Source: Thermococcus sp. (lineage in GTDB: Archaea; Methanobacteriota_B; Thermococci; Thermococcales; Thermococcaceae). Taken from it: a stretch of 64,000 nucleotides of DNA. The translations under genes and the position numbers were made by a program. Below are positions 16,983 through 27,132 of this stretch, piece after piece. Under the pieces are notes generated by a model, which was not told where the DNA came from, did no database searches, and saw nothing but the letters and a program-made list of their open reading frames with translations. The first letter of the stretch is position 1. Each line of letters opens with the position of its first letter. The stretch spans positions 97,431 through 161,430 of the forward strand of contig NZ_JACDNS010000004.1 in the NCBI RefSeq assembly GCF_017656495.1, in the 5' to 3' direction.

Positions 16983-18197
16983 ATGCGCCTTTTGGATTTG
17001 TATGAGAAAGATCCTTCTAAAAAAGTCACAATTTATTTTGAAGGAAAATCCTTGGAGGCATATAAAGGAGAGCCAATCCACGTTGCACTGCTTGCGAATG
17101 GGATAAAATGGATTACAACGAGCGGGCATGGGAGGAAAAGAGGTGCATTTACTTTTGGTCCAGTTCTTGTTACCATTAATGGTATCAGAAACTATGATGG
17201 CAGAAAAACCAAAGTTTGGAATGGAATGAAAATTGAAATGCAGAGCTACATGGAACCATTGCCAGAGCGTTTAGGAGAGATTGGAAAAGTGAGACGATAT
17301 TACACAGATATTGTGATTGTTGGCAGTGGTGCTGCGGGATTAGGGGCTGCTTTGGAAATGCAAGATGATCTAGAAGTAATGGTCTTTGAAGAAAAAGGAA
17401 GATTAGGCTGGGGCTTGCTGAAGAGGAGTGTGCTCCTTAGTAATGGCAAGAAACCAAAAGAATTTAGAGAGGAACTTGTTGAACAGCTCAGAGCTAAAAC
17501 ATTTACGAGAACACCTGTTCTTGGTGTCTTTCGTGATGGGGAATATTTTATTGTGGTTGCAAATAGGGGAAATGATCTAATAGAAGTCACAGCTAAGAGA
17601 GTCGTTATCTCAACAGGAGGAATAGCAAAATTCACTCTCTTTGAGAACAACGAGATGCCTGGTGTATTTAGGGAGGACTTTGTTCTTGAATTGCTAAACA
17701 TTTGGGGTGTCAAACCTGGGAACAAGGTAACAATCTATGGTAGCAATTCTCAAAACATTGCCAGAGAACTTGAAAATCACGGTTTGAACTATACACTCAT
17801 TGAGAATCCAATACTAAGAGCAGAAGGTGAAAATGAAGTTGAAAGAGTCGTAGATGCAGAAGGAATTGTGTACGAAACGGATGCTCTAATTATAGCTGAG
17901 GGATACAGGCCAGACATACACTTAGCACAGCAAGTTGGAGGAGAAATAGCGTACATTGAAGAGCTTGGAGGTTACCTTCCTCTTAGGAACAAAAGGAATG
18001 AGATTGTTGATGGAATTTATATTGCTGGAAATGCTTCTTGGATTAAAGGAAGTTATGAAAACTATCTTGAGGGCAGATTAGTTGGAGCTTATATCATTGA
18101 GGAATTTGGGCTCAGAGGTAATGTTGATCAAATAAAGAGAGAATTCCTCAAGAAAATTGGGGATAAAGCATCTCTTCTTGAGGAGGTGATTTTATGA
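16983..18197 (+). CDS. PDH alpha-subunit paralogue without [2Fe-2S] cysteines
   Basis: A 404-residue homologue of the proline dehydrogenase alpha subunit encoded at 19793. It keeps the N-terminal ferredoxin-like segment (KVTIYFEGKSLEAYKGE), but all four cluster cysteines are missing and the protein has no cysteine at all. The FAD motif GSGAAGLGAAL (114-124) is intact. The second dinucleotide site, normally VGAGNVG, reads IYGSNSQ (251-257), so NADH binding is doubtful. It ends with the FAD-domain signature GIYIAGNAS. AAGGTGAT precedes the ATG. It overlaps the next gene by 4 bases. It may be a structural partner of the beta-like subunit. Confidence 0.85.
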   Translation: MRLLDLYEKDPSKKVTIYFEGKSLEAYKGEPIHVALLANGIKWITTSGHGRKRGAFTFGPVLVTINGIRNYDGRKTKVWNGMKIEMQSYMEPLPERLGEIGKVRRYYTDIVIVGSGAAGLGAALEMQDDLEVMVFEEKGRLGWGLLKRSVLLSNGKKPKEFREELVEQLRAKTFTRTPVLGVFRDGEYFIVVANRGNDLIEVTAKRVVISTGGIAKFTLFENNEMPGVFREDFVLELLNIWGVKPGNKVTIYGSNSQNIARELENHGLNYTLIENPILRAEGENEVERVVDAEGIVYETDALIIAEGYRPDIHLAQQVGGEIAYIEELGGYLPLRNKRNEIVDGIYIAGNASWIKGSYENYLEGRLVGAYIIEEFGLRGNVDQIKREFLKKIGDKASLLEEVIL

Positions 18198-18490
18198 TTA
18201 AGCTCAATATTGATTTGGAAAAGGTTAATCCGGAGGAAGTTTTCATCTGTGGATGTGATGTTACGCTAAAAGACATTCTCGACTTAATTGATCAAGGAAT
18301 TACGGATATCCAGCTGATTAAAAGGTTAACCCATGTTGGTATGGGGTTCTGTCAAGGGAGGTACTGCATTGACACAGTGGCTCAGGTAATTGCATGGAAG
18401 ACAGAAAAGGATTTGAAGGAAATAAAGCTGCCAGATGCTAGAATGCCAGTCAGACCAGTGAAAATGAAGGTGATGGCAAATGAGAAGTGA
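18194..18490 (+). CDS. BFD-like [2Fe-2S] protein, PdhX paralogue
   Basis: A 98-residue protein with the cysteine pattern of the bacterioferritin-associated-ferredoxin-like domain: Cys19 and Cys21 (ICGC), then Cys53 and Cys58 (GFCQGRYC). The C-terminal tail LPDARMPVRPVKM matches its paralogue at 21729. It probably carries electrons between flavins of the alpha-like and beta-like subunits. It is coupled by overlaps to both neighbours (4 bases before, 11 after). Confidence 0.85.
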   Translation: MIKLNIDLEKVNPEEVFICGCDVTLKDILDLIDQGITDIQLIKRLTHVGMGFCQGRYCIDTVAQVIAWKTEKDLKEIKLPDARMPVRPVKMKVMANEK

Positions 18491-19619
18491 GATTGTTATC
18501 ATTGGTGGAGGGATTATTGGAGTTACACTTGCCCATGAGCTTGCGAAAAGGGGAGAGCAGGTTACAGTATTGGAAAAAAAGTACATTGGCTCAGGCTCAA
18601 CTTTTAGGTGCGGAACTGGAATAAGACAGCAGTTTACTGATGAAGCCAACATTAAGGTTATGAAGCGTTCGGTTGAGCTGTGGAAGAAATACAGTGAAGA
18701 ATTTGGTTTTCCGTTTAAGCAAACGGGATATCTGTTTCTTCTCTATGACGATGAGGAAGTGAGGGAGTTTAAGAGAAATATCAAGCTTCAGAACAAATTT
18801 GGAGTCCCAACGAGGCTTATAACACCTGAGGAGGCTAAGGAGATAGTTCCTATTTTGGATATAAGTGAAGTCGTTGCAGCATCATGGAACCCAACTGATG
18901 GAAAAGCTGACCCCTTCTTTGCTACAACTGCGTTTGCAAGAGAAGCAGAAAAACTTGGTGCTAAAATTTTTGAATATACCGAAGCCAAGGATATAATAGT
19001 TGAAAATGGCGAGATAAGGGGAGTTAAGACAAATAAAGGTATAATTAAAACTGAAATCGTTATTAATGCAGCAAATGCATGGGCTAAGCTGATTAATGCA
19101 ATGGCCAAAATCCCAATTAAAATCCCGATTGAACCGTATAAGCATCAAGGAGTTATTACACAGCCGCTCAAAGGAGGAGAAATTAATCCAATGATAATTT
19201 CTTTGAAATATAACGATGCATATCTAACTCAAACAGAGCATGGGGGCATTATTGGTGGAGTAGGGGTTGAATATGGTCCTACCTACGATTTGACACCTAC
19301 TTATGAGTTCCTAAGGGAAGTCAGCAAGGCATTTACAAAGATAATCCCAGTTCTTGGTGAGCTTTTGATACTTAGAACATGGGCGGGGTTCTATGCAAAA
19401 ACACCAGACAGCAATCCAGCAATTGGGAGGATAGAGGAGATTAATGAATTCTACATTGCTGCTGGCTTTAGTGGGCACGGTTTCATGATGGCTCCAGCTG
19501 TTGCTGAGATGCTTGCAGATTTAATAACAAGAGGAAAGACTGAGTTACCAATTGAATGGTATGACCCATATCGTTTTGAGCGTGGAGAGTTGAGAGAAAC
19601 TGCACTCCAGATGGGATGA
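18480..19619 (+). CDS. FAD-dependent amine oxidoreductase, PDH beta-subunit paralogue
   Basis: A 379-residue DAO-family flavoprotein (sarcosine oxidase / glycine oxidase / proline dehydrogenase beta type). The FAD site is IVIIGGGIIGVTLAHEL at the N-terminus, and the C-terminal family block reads AAGFSGHGFMMAPAVAEM. It is highly similar to the beta subunit at 22021, so it likely oxidises proline or another secondary or cyclic amine such as hydroxyproline or sarcosine. A T-rich run after the stop may terminate the transcript. Confidence 0.88.
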   Translation: MRSEIVIIGGGIIGVTLAHELAKRGEQVTVLEKKYIGSGSTFRCGTGIRQQFTDEANIKVMKRSVELWKKYSEEFGFPFKQTGYLFLLYDDEEVREFKRNIKLQNKFGVPTRLITPEEAKEIVPILDISEVVAASWNPTDGKADPFFATTAFAREAEKLGAKIFEYTEAKDIIVENGEIRGVKTNKGIIKTEIVINAANAWAKLINAMAKIPIKIPIEPYKHQGVITQPLKGGEINPMIISLKYNDAYLTQTEHGGIIGGVGVEYGPTYDLTPTYEFLREVSKAFTKIIPVLGELLILRTWAGFYAKTPDSNPAIGRIEEINEFYIAAGFSGHGFMMAPAVAEMLADLITRGKTELPIEWYDPYRFERGELRETALQMG

Positions 19620-19792
19620 TTTTTGCCTTATAATCCTTTTTATTGAAAAATTTTCGTCTATTCTCAGATTAATTAGACATTGTTATATTCTGAAATCTTA
19701 ATTAGGCAAAAGAAAGGCAACCAAAGGTGCAAAACTTTTTTATCAAAAAATCCTCATAAACAAGTTTTACATATTTCATGCTGGTGAAACTT

Positions 19793-21229
19793 ATGAGGCT
19801 CACTGAACATCCTATTCTAAATTTTCAAGAAAAACGTGGCAGAAAAATCACAATCTATTTTGAAGGACAACCAATTGAGGCATATGAAGGAGAAACAATA
19901 GTCATGGCCTTACATGCTGCCGGTATAAGAGTCCTTGGATACAGTGTTCACAAACATAGACCCCGTGGCTTGTTCTGTGCAATTGGAAAGTGTGCTTCGT
20001 GTTTAATGACAGTAAATGGAATTCCGAATGTAAGAACATGTATAACACTCGTTGAAGATGGCATGAAAATAGAGAGGCAGAAAGACAAACCAAAGCTCCC
20101 CCCAACGGTTAAACCACCTAAATTCAAGGAAGCTAAAAAAGTTTCTGGTGATATAGTGATTATTGGTGGGGGACCTGCTGGACTTATGGCTGCAATAAAT
20201 GCTGCCGATGCCGGAGCCAAGGTCATTCTTCTTGATGAAAACCCAATGCTCGGAGGTCAGTTGGTGAAGCAAACTCATAAGTTCTTTGGAAAGAGAGAGC
20301 AGTTTGCGGGGGTTAGGGGAGTTAAGATAGCAGAAATTTTGGAGGAAGAGGTTAGAAAAAGAGAAAACATTGAGATTTTCCTTGAAACTTCAGCGATAAT
20401 GCTTCTCCAGGATGGAGATGAAAAGCTCGTAGTTGGGGTTAGGAAAAATAAAGAGCTCATTGAATTCAGGGGAAAAGCCGTTATTGTTGCAACTGGAGCA
20501 ATGGAAAAGATGATACCTTTTGAGGGCAATGATTTGCCTGGTGTTTATGGGGCAGGAGCTATTCAGACATTAATGAACACATATGGAGTCAAACCGGGGG
20601 ATAGAGTTCTCATTGTTGGTGCCGGAAACGTTGGATTAATCTTAGCTTATCAGCTAATCCAAGCTGGCGTTGACGTAAAAGCTATAGTAGAAGCGATGCC
20701 AAAGATTGGAGGCTATTTCGTTCACGCAGCAAAGATTAGAAGATTAGGCGTCCCAATTCTGACAAGGCACACTATTCTTAGAGCTGAAGGGAAAGAAAAA
20801 GTTGAGAGAGCAGTTGTTGCTCAAATTGACGAAAAGTGGAGATCAATTCCGGGAACCGAGAAAGTATTTGATGTTGATGTAATTGCCCTAGCTGTTGGAC
20901 TAAGGCCAAGCATAGAGCTCCTTCATCAGGTCGGCTGTCAAATTAAATACGTCCCAGAACTTGGAGGGCATGTTGTGATTAGAGACAGCAGAATGGAAAC
21001 GACAATTAAGGGAATCTTTGTTGCAGGAGATTCAGCAGGAATTGAGGAGGCAACAACGGCAATGCTTGAAGGAAAGATAGCTGGAATTGCTGCTGCTCTG
21101 GAAATTGGTACTGCTTCATCAGAATGGTTCAAAGAGATAGAAAAAGCCCAGAAAGAGCTTGATGAGTTTAGAGCTGGGCCATTTGGTAGGAAAGTTCTTG
21201 AGGGTATTAAGAAGGTGGTGGTAGAATGA
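19793..21229 (+). CDS. pdhA: Proline dehydrogenase complex alpha subunit (NADH dehydrogenase-like)
   Basis: A 478-residue subunit. An N-terminal Fer2-type domain has Cys62, Cys67, Cys70 and Cys83 (FCAIGKCASC ... RTC) for a [2Fe-2S] cluster. An FAD fold follows at 120-140 (GGGPAGLMAA), then an NAD(P)H fold (LIVGAGNVGLILAYQL) and the closing GIFVAGDSAG. This matches the alpha subunit of dye-linked L-proline dehydrogenases of Thermococcales. GGTGAA precedes the ATG at 19793. It begins the four-gene run pdhA-F-X-B, with 4-base overlaps. Confidence 0.9.
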   Translation: MRLTEHPILNFQEKRGRKITIYFEGQPIEAYEGETIVMALHAAGIRVLGYSVHKHRPRGLFCAIGKCASCLMTVNGIPNVRTCITLVEDGMKIERQKDKPKLPPTVKPPKFKEAKKVSGDIVIIGGGPAGLMAAINAADAGAKVILLDENPMLGGQLVKQTHKFFGKREQFAGVRGVKIAEILEEEVRKRENIEIFLETSAIMLLQDGDEKLVVGVRKNKELIEFRGKAVIVATGAMEKMIPFEGNDLPGVYGAGAIQTLMNTYGVKPGDRVLIVGAGNVGLILAYQLIQAGVDVKAIVEAMPKIGGYFVHAAKIRRLGVPILTRHTILRAEGKEKVERAVVAQIDEKWRSIPGTEKVFDVDVIALAVGLRPSIELLHQVGCQIKYVPELGGHVVIRDSRMETTIKGIFVAGDSAGIEEATTAMLEGKIAGIAAALEIGTASSEWFKEIEKAQKELDEFRAGPFGRKVLEGIKKVVVE

Positions 21230-21732
21230 GTGAAATCCCACACTACCTCAGAGAGGGATTCATAACGGTTGAAGAGCTCAAGCAAGTTATAGAACTTCCT
21301 AGCGAGGAGCGCTTGAGGAAAAGACCTGTTGCAATTCCTGAATGTCCTCAGGAAATTCCGTGTACGCCGTGTAAGGAAATCTGTCCTACAAACGCTGTTC
21401 TTATGGAAAATCCAAATGCAATTCCGATCGTTGATTACGAAAAATGCATTGGCTGTTCTTTGTGTGTGCAGATTTGTCCCGGCTTGGCATTCTTCATGAT
21501 TCACTACGTTGGTGATAAAGCCAGAGTGACCATGCCACATGAGCTTTTACCAGTTCCAAAGGTTGGGGAGGAAGTGATTTTGCTCAACAGGGTCGGAGAA
21601 GAAGTGGGAAGAGGGAAAGTGATTACAGTAGTGCCAAGAGAGAAAAGCAAGGGAGATACGCCAATAATAACGGTTGAAATGCCAATTGAACTCGCTTGGG
21701 ATGTTAGGGCTGTCAAGGTGGTGAGAAAATGA
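21226..21732 (+). CDS. pdhF: 2x[4Fe-4S] ferredoxin-like subunit of proline dehydrogenase
   Basis: A 168-residue subunit with two clustered cysteine sets: Cys40, 46, 49, 53 (CPQEIPCTPCKEIC) and Cys74, 77, 80, 84 (CIGCSLCVQIC). The C-terminal half is a beta-rich domain. It should relay electrons within the complex. The equivalent gene is absent from the upstream paralogous cluster. Confidence 0.88.
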   Translation: MSEIPHYLREGFITVEELKQVIELPSEERLRKRPVAIPECPQEIPCTPCKEICPTNAVLMENPNAIPIVDYEKCIGCSLCVQICPGLAFFMIHYVGDKARVTMPHELLPVPKVGEEVILLNRVGEEVGRGKVITVVPREKSKGDTPIITVEMPIELAWDVRAVKVVRK

Positions 21733-22031
21733 GTGAGAAAAACCCAAAGAAAAACATCATAATTTGTCGCTGTAATGAAGTAACTCAAGAGGAAATCGAG
21801 GCTCTAATAGACCAGGGAGTCACTGACATCGAAATGATAAAGAGGCTTTTAAGGATAGGCATGGGGCCGTGTCAAGGGAGGACCTGCCTTCCAATGGTTA
21901 TTTCGATCCTTGCAAGGAAAACTGGTAAAAAACCAGATGAGATCAAGCTTCCTGCAACAAGAATTCCCGTGAGACCTGTTCCAGCCGGAGTATTAGTAGG
22001 TGAGATGGAGAGTGATGAGAATGAAGAGTAG
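21729..22031 (+). CDS. pdhX: BFD-like [2Fe-2S] subunit of proline dehydrogenase
   Basis: A 100-residue protein with Cys13 and Cys15 (ICRC) and Cys48 and Cys53 (GPCQGRTC), the pattern of BFD-like domains. The tail LPATRIPVRPVPAG is shared with the paralogue at 18194. The gene order pdhA-pdhF-pdhX-pdhB matches the cluster described for Thermococcus proline dehydrogenase. The start overlaps pdhF by 4 bases, and its end lies within the start region of pdhB. Confidence 0.88.
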   Translation: MSEKNPKKNIIICRCNEVTQEEIEALIDQGVTDIEMIKRLLRIGMGPCQGRTCLPMVISILARKTGKKPDEIKLPATRIPVRPVPAGVLVGEMESDENEE

Positions 22032-23190
22032 GGCTGAAGTTGTCATTATTGGTGGAGGTGTCATTGGACTCTCAATAGCTTACCATTTGGGAAAGCTTGG
22101 GGTTGAAGACGTTGTTGTCCTTGAGAAGAACTACATAGGTTCAGGTTCAACCTTCAGATGTGCCTCTGGAATTAGAGCACAATTTACCGATGAAGCAAAT
22201 ATAAAGCTTCAAAAGTACAACATCGAGAGATGGAAGAGGCTTAGTGATGAGCTTGAGCATGATATAAACTTCAAACAGAGTGGATATCTATTCTTAGCAA
22301 CAAGTGAGGAAGAAGTTGAAGTATTTAAGAAAAATATAAAGCTCCAGAACAAGTTTGGAGTTCCTACAAGGCTCATTAGCATGGACGAGGCAAAGGAAAT
22401 TGTCCCACCTCTTAATACAGAGCCCTTCCTAGCCGGTGCATGGAACCCTGAAGATGGCAAAGCAAGTCCGTTCCACGTTGTTTACGGGTTTGCAAAGAAA
22501 GCAAAAGAATTTGGTGTTGAGATTTACGAATATACACCAGCAGTTGATATAATAGTGGAAAATTGTGAGATAAAAGGAGTTAAAACTGAGAGAGGCATGA
22601 TAAAGACTGAAACAGTAGTCAATGCTGCAAATGCATGGGCACCTGTGGTAAATGAAATGGCTGGACTAAAGAGGGACTTTGTCCCAATAAAGCCGTACAA
22701 GCATCAACTTGTCAAAACTGAGCCAATAGCAGAGGGACAAATTGAACCATTGACGTGTCCCCCTGCATGGAATGACTCTTATGTCATCCAAGATGGTGAA
22801 GATGGCGGTGTCATCTGCGGAACGGGGCTTGAGAAGCTCACTCATTTAGATGATGTTCAACCTACATATGACTTCATAAGGGAAGTCCTTAAGTGGGCAA
22901 CAAAAATTATTCCTGCTTTGAAGTATGTTCACGTTGTTAGGCAGTGGGCGGGGTTCTATGCCAAAACACCTGATAAAAACCCAGCAATTGGAAAGATTAA
23001 TTACATTGATGGATTTTATATAGCTGCAGGTTTCAGTGGGCACGGTTTCATGATGGCACCAGGAGTTGGTGAAGCTATAGCGGAATTGATTGTCAAAGGA
23101 AAATCAAAGGTACCACTTGATTGGGACTGGTACGACCCACACAGATTCGAGCGTGGAGAATTGAGAAGTGCAGCATTCCAGATTGGTTGA
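22021..23190 (+). CDS. pdhB: L-proline dehydrogenase beta subunit (FAD)
   Basis: A 389-residue DAO-family flavoprotein that carries the proline oxidation site. It yields delta1-pyrroline-5-carboxylate and passes electrons to the Fe-S and alpha subunits. The FAD motif is VVIIGGGVIGLSIAYHL; further landmarks are GSGSTFRCASGIRAQFTDEAN and GFSGHGFMMAPGVGEA. The ATG at 22021 sits 4 bases after GAGTGAT, like the arrangement in the upstream paralogue; starts at 22000 and 22015 are possible. The coding region overlaps pdhX. A T-rich terminator-like run follows at 23191-23210. Confidence 0.9.
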   Translation: MKSRAEVVIIGGGVIGLSIAYHLGKLGVEDVVVLEKNYIGSGSTFRCASGIRAQFTDEANIKLQKYNIERWKRLSDELEHDINFKQSGYLFLATSEEEVEVFKKNIKLQNKFGVPTRLISMDEAKEIVPPLNTEPFLAGAWNPEDGKASPFHVVYGFAKKAKEFGVEIYEYTPAVDIIVENCEIKGVKTERGMIKTETVVNAANAWAPVVNEMAGLKRDFVPIKPYKHQLVKTEPIAEGQIEPLTCPPAWNDSYVIQDGEDGGVICGTGLEKLTHLDDVQPTYDFIREVLKWATKIIPALKYVHVVRQWAGFYAKTPDKNPAIGKINYIDGFYIAAGFSGHGFMMAPGVGEAIAELIVKGKSKVPLDWDWYDPHRFERGELRSAAFQIG

Positions 23191-23462
23191 TTCTTTTGGT
23201 TTTTCTTTTTGGGTTTATTGCATTTATTAGGGTGGTTCCTCATTTCTCGCATCTGTAAGACACTTTAGAATTTGAGCAAATGATAAGGGGCGAGAGGAGC
23301 AGAGCCTCCCGATAATCGAAGAAAGTAAGGAAAGGTGTGAAGAACTTAGTTTTTTCCAGAAGTCCCCGGTAGATGAGAAAAAGCGAAATGTGGAGCAAAG
23401 CTTCACAATGGAGAATTGAGAGTACAGAGAAATAAGAGGTTTCGCTCCTTTGTCTTTCGTTA
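23191..23462. other. Non-coding stretch between pdhB and tRNA-Leu
   Basis: About 270 bases without a convincing gene. It starts with the T-rich end of the pdh operon. Beyond that I see only a short imperfect hairpin near 23290-23310 (GAGGAGCAGAGCCTC). An open frame across it on the minus strand runs into the tRNA and has no ribosome site, so I do not call it. It is the 3' flank of the tRNA gene, where integrated elements would sit, but no integrase remnant is recognisable. Confidence 0.5.
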
Positions 23463-23550
23463 TGGTGCGGGGGCCGGGATTTGAACCCGGGAACCCCTGC
23501 GGGACGGGACCCTAAATCCCGCGCCTTTGACCAGGCTCGGCAACCCCCGC
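23463..23550 (-). tRNA. tRNA-Leu (anticodon UAG), CCA encoded
   Basis: On the minus strand the gene begins GCGGGGGTTGCCGAGCC and ends CCCCCGC-A-CCA. A 7-bp acceptor stem (GCGGGGG/CCCCCGC) pairs perfectly. The anticodon loop is TTTAGGG within the CGGGA/TCCCG stem, giving anticodon UAG for leucine codon CUA. The long variable arm (GTCCCGCAGGGGT region) is typical of class II tRNAs, and the T arm reads CCGGGTTCAAATCCCGG. The 3' CCA is in the DNA. TTTAAATA about 25 bases upstream (near 23575) is the likely TATA box. Confidence 0.97.
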
Positions 23551-23591
23551 TCAGCATTAATGAAATGTGCTGGATATTTAAAGGTTTCTGA

Positions 23592-24695
<1,104 letters not shown>

Positions 24696-24704
24696 GTGAT
24701 TACA

Positions 24705-25802
24705 ATGGCAAATGCCCTGGTCTTTCATGCAAACCTCCAGTACGCTGAAATTCCAAAGAGTGAAATTCCAAGAGTTGTTAAAAAGTCATATATTCCAACA
24801 ATCTCGGAGCTCATAAAAAGCGAGATTCCTTTTGCTTTGAATATTACGGGTTTTTCTCTCCAGTATTTGCCAAAAGATCTGGTGATACTCATAAAAGAAG
24901 GTATTGAAAGCGATCTAGTTGAGATTACTGGCACGGCTTACACTCATGCTATTCTGCCTCTTCTTTCCTTGGATAGGGTAGAGGCACAGATAATGAAGGA
25001 CATAGCAGTCAAAGAGAGAACTTTTGAAGTAAAACCGAAAATCTTCTGGCTTCCCGAATTGGCTTACGATCCTATAATACCTGCCATCTTAAGAGACTGT
25101 GGTTATGACGAAGTCTTTGTTGATGGGGAAGCGTTGCTTTTCTCAAATCACCTAAATTCAGCAATTAAGCTCATAAAACCTCTTTATCCGCATTTAATTA
25201 AAGCACAAAGAAGAGAGGGATTCCTATATTGGAATTACCTTCTCGGTCTGAGAGAGCTAAAAAATGCAATAAAGCTTGTATTTGGTGGAAAAGTGACTCT
25301 TAAAGCGGTAAAAGGAATAACAGGCATCCCAGTGTGGGTAGCAGTTAACACTGCCGTCATGCTCGGAATAGGCGGGTTTCCGCTGATGAACATTAAGAAA
25401 GCCGTGAAGTGGATTAAAGGATTGGATGAAATAATATTATACGGCACTGACTTGGAGTTTTTCGGATACAGGGATTTAGCAGGTTATGTTTTGAATATTC
25501 AGAGGCTTAAAGAACTGATAAATGAGCTTAACAATGAGATTGTTCTTCCAAGCAAGCTGAAACACAGCGGAAGGAATCTTTACCTAAGAACTTCAAGCTG
25601 GGCACCGGATAAAAGTTTAGATATTTGGACAAAAGATTGGGGGAATCAGAGATTGAACATGCTTTCGTGGGAGTTAAAGTGGGAACATGCGTTTTTAGCT
25701 GAAAACAGTGATGCTCGCGGTTGGGAACCACTGGCTGAGAGAAGGTTGGACGCCTTTAGGGCTATTTATCAAGCTTGGAGGGAAGGAGATGGGAAATACT
25801 AG
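24705..25802 (+). CDS. GH57 glycosidase, probable alpha-galactosidase
   Basis: A 365-residue GH57-family protein. In Pyrococcus furiosus the homologue next to galactokinase (PF0444) was characterised as a GH57 alpha-galactosidase of nearly the same length. The expected catalytic glutamate is Glu118 in KIFWLPELAYDP; a candidate aspartate is in ILYGTDLEFFG. No signal peptide is seen, so it acts inside the cell on imported galactosides. AGGTGAT precedes the ATG at 24705, and the gene follows galK after 9 bases. Confidence 0.82.
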   Translation: MANALVFHANLQYAEIPKSEIPRVVKKSYIPTISELIKSEIPFALNITGFSLQYLPKDLVILIKEGIESDLVEITGTAYTHAILPLLSLDRVEAQIMKDIAVKERTFEVKPKIFWLPELAYDPIIPAILRDCGYDEVFVDGEALLFSNHLNSAIKLIKPLYPHLIKAQRREGFLYWNYLLGLRELKNAIKLVFGGKVTLKAVKGITGIPVWVAVNTAVMLGIGGFPLMNIKKAVKWIKGLDEIILYGTDLEFFGYRDLAGYVLNIQRLKELINELNNEIVLPSKLKHSGRNLYLRTSSWAPDKSLDIWTKDWGNQRLNMLSWELKWEHAFLAENSDARGWEPLAERRLDAFRAIYQAWREGDGKY

Positions 25803-27132
25803 GCGTAAATTTTCTATTGTGCTTCTTATTTTAATGGCTGCTTTCTTAATGGCTGACCAAAATCTTCTCCCTCCAAACTATCAGCAGATTATGCAGGAGT
25901 TTGGCATAAGCGAAACCCAAATGGGATTAGTTTCAACAATCTTTGTTGCAACAAGTGCATTAATAACCCTTATTTGGGGGTTTCTTTCAGACATTGGACG
26001 TAGGAAAAAGCTTCTTGTAATTGGCGTCCTAATCGGAGAAATTCCCTGTTTTTTAACAGCATTTGTTCACAGCTATTGGCAGCTTTTGCTCATGCGTCTT
26101 TTTACTGGAATTGGGGTTGGTTCAATAATTCCGATAGGATATTCTTTGATAGCGGATATGTTTGAGGAAGAGCATAGAGGAAAAGGCTATGCATACATTC
26201 AAACTGCTTTCGGATTTGGAACACTTTTTGGAATGATAATCGCTGGACTAATAGTGAGCTGGAGACCACCGTTTATAATAGCATCAGTTCCAAACTTTAT
26301 CCTCGCACCTCTGTTCTATCTGATAGCAGAAGAACCTAAGAGAGGCGAGGGAGAGAAAGTTCTGAAAGAGGTTCTCGAAAAAGGTTACGAGTACACTTAC
26401 AAGCTCAGCTGGGATGTTGTTAAAAAGTCGTTCCAAACAAAGACAAATCTCTTGATATTCCTCCAAGGGTTAAGTGGGACTGTTCCATGGGGCGTTTTAA
26501 TGTATTGGCTGGTTTCATTCCTCATTGTTACGAGAGGAATGGCAAAAGATACAGCGACGTTTGTTCTGCTAATCTTGGGGATTGCGACAGTTATAGGAAC
26601 TCTTGTTGGAGGTTTTGTAGGAGATTACTTTGAAAGAAAGATGAGAGGAGGTAGAGCAATAGTAACGGGCTTGGCGATATTCTTAGGTATGCTCGCGACT
26701 ATAGGAGTAATCCTCTATCCGCTTCCAAGTCAGCTCAGTATTAAAGGTTGGATTGCCCTTACAGTTTATTCGCTTCTCTTTCTCCAGCTGGTGAGCTTTG
26801 CTGGGCCGAACGTTACGGCAATAATTTCTCAGGTTAACCTCCCTGAAGACAGAGGCACTGTCTTTGGAGTTTTCAACATAATAGACAATATCGGAAAAGC
26901 TCTTGGTCCTCTCTTCGGAGGATTTTTGATAGAAACGCTCAGAAATGCTGGCTACTCAAATGCTTTGGCTTATGAATATGCTCTCATAATTGGCTCGCTC
27001 TTCTGGATTCCCTGTGCTTTGGTCTGGCTTTGGATTAAAAGGCAATATCCAGAGGATAGGGAGAGAATTCAAGAGATTTTGAAAAAGAGAGCTGAAGAAA
27101 TCGTTGGGAGGGGGAAATATGACGCCGTTTGA
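25789..27132 (+). CDS. MFS transporter, probable sugar carrier
   Basis: A 447-residue protein with about 12 transmembrane helices. The MFS loop signature GFLSDIGRRKKLL lies between helices 2 and 3, and LPEDRGTVFGVFNIIDNIGKALGP is in the C-terminal half. GGAGGGAAGGAG is just before the ATG at 25789, inside the end of the GH57 gene (14-base overlap). Position in the galactoside operon suggests it imports the oligosaccharide acted on by the neighbouring glycosidases. Confidence 0.82.
   Translation: MGNTRRKFSIVLLILMAAFLMADQNLLPPNYQQIMQEFGISETQMGLVSTIFVATSALITLIWGFLSDIGRRKKLLVIGVLIGEIPCFLTAFVHSYWQLLLMRLFTGIGVGSIIPIGYSLIADMFEEEHRGKGYAYIQTAFGFGTLFGMIIAGLIVSWRPPFIIASVPNFILAPLFYLIAEEPKRGEGEKVLKEVLEKGYEYTYKLSWDVVKKSFQTKTNLLIFLQGLSGTVPWGVLMYWLVSFLIVTRGMAKDTATFVLLILGIATVIGTLVGGFVGDYFERKMRGGRAIVTGLAIFLGMLATIGVILYPLPSQLSIKGWIALTVYSLLFLQLVSFAGPNVTAIISQVNLPEDRGTVFGVFNIIDNIGKALGPLFGGFLIETLRNAGYSNALAYEYALIIGSLFWIPCALVWLWIKRQYPEDRERIQEILKKRAEEIVGRGKYDAV

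Noticed and set aside
23191..23550. Integrated element at the tRNA-Leu 3' end
   Set aside because: No integrase gene or repeat of the tRNA 3' end was seen within the window.
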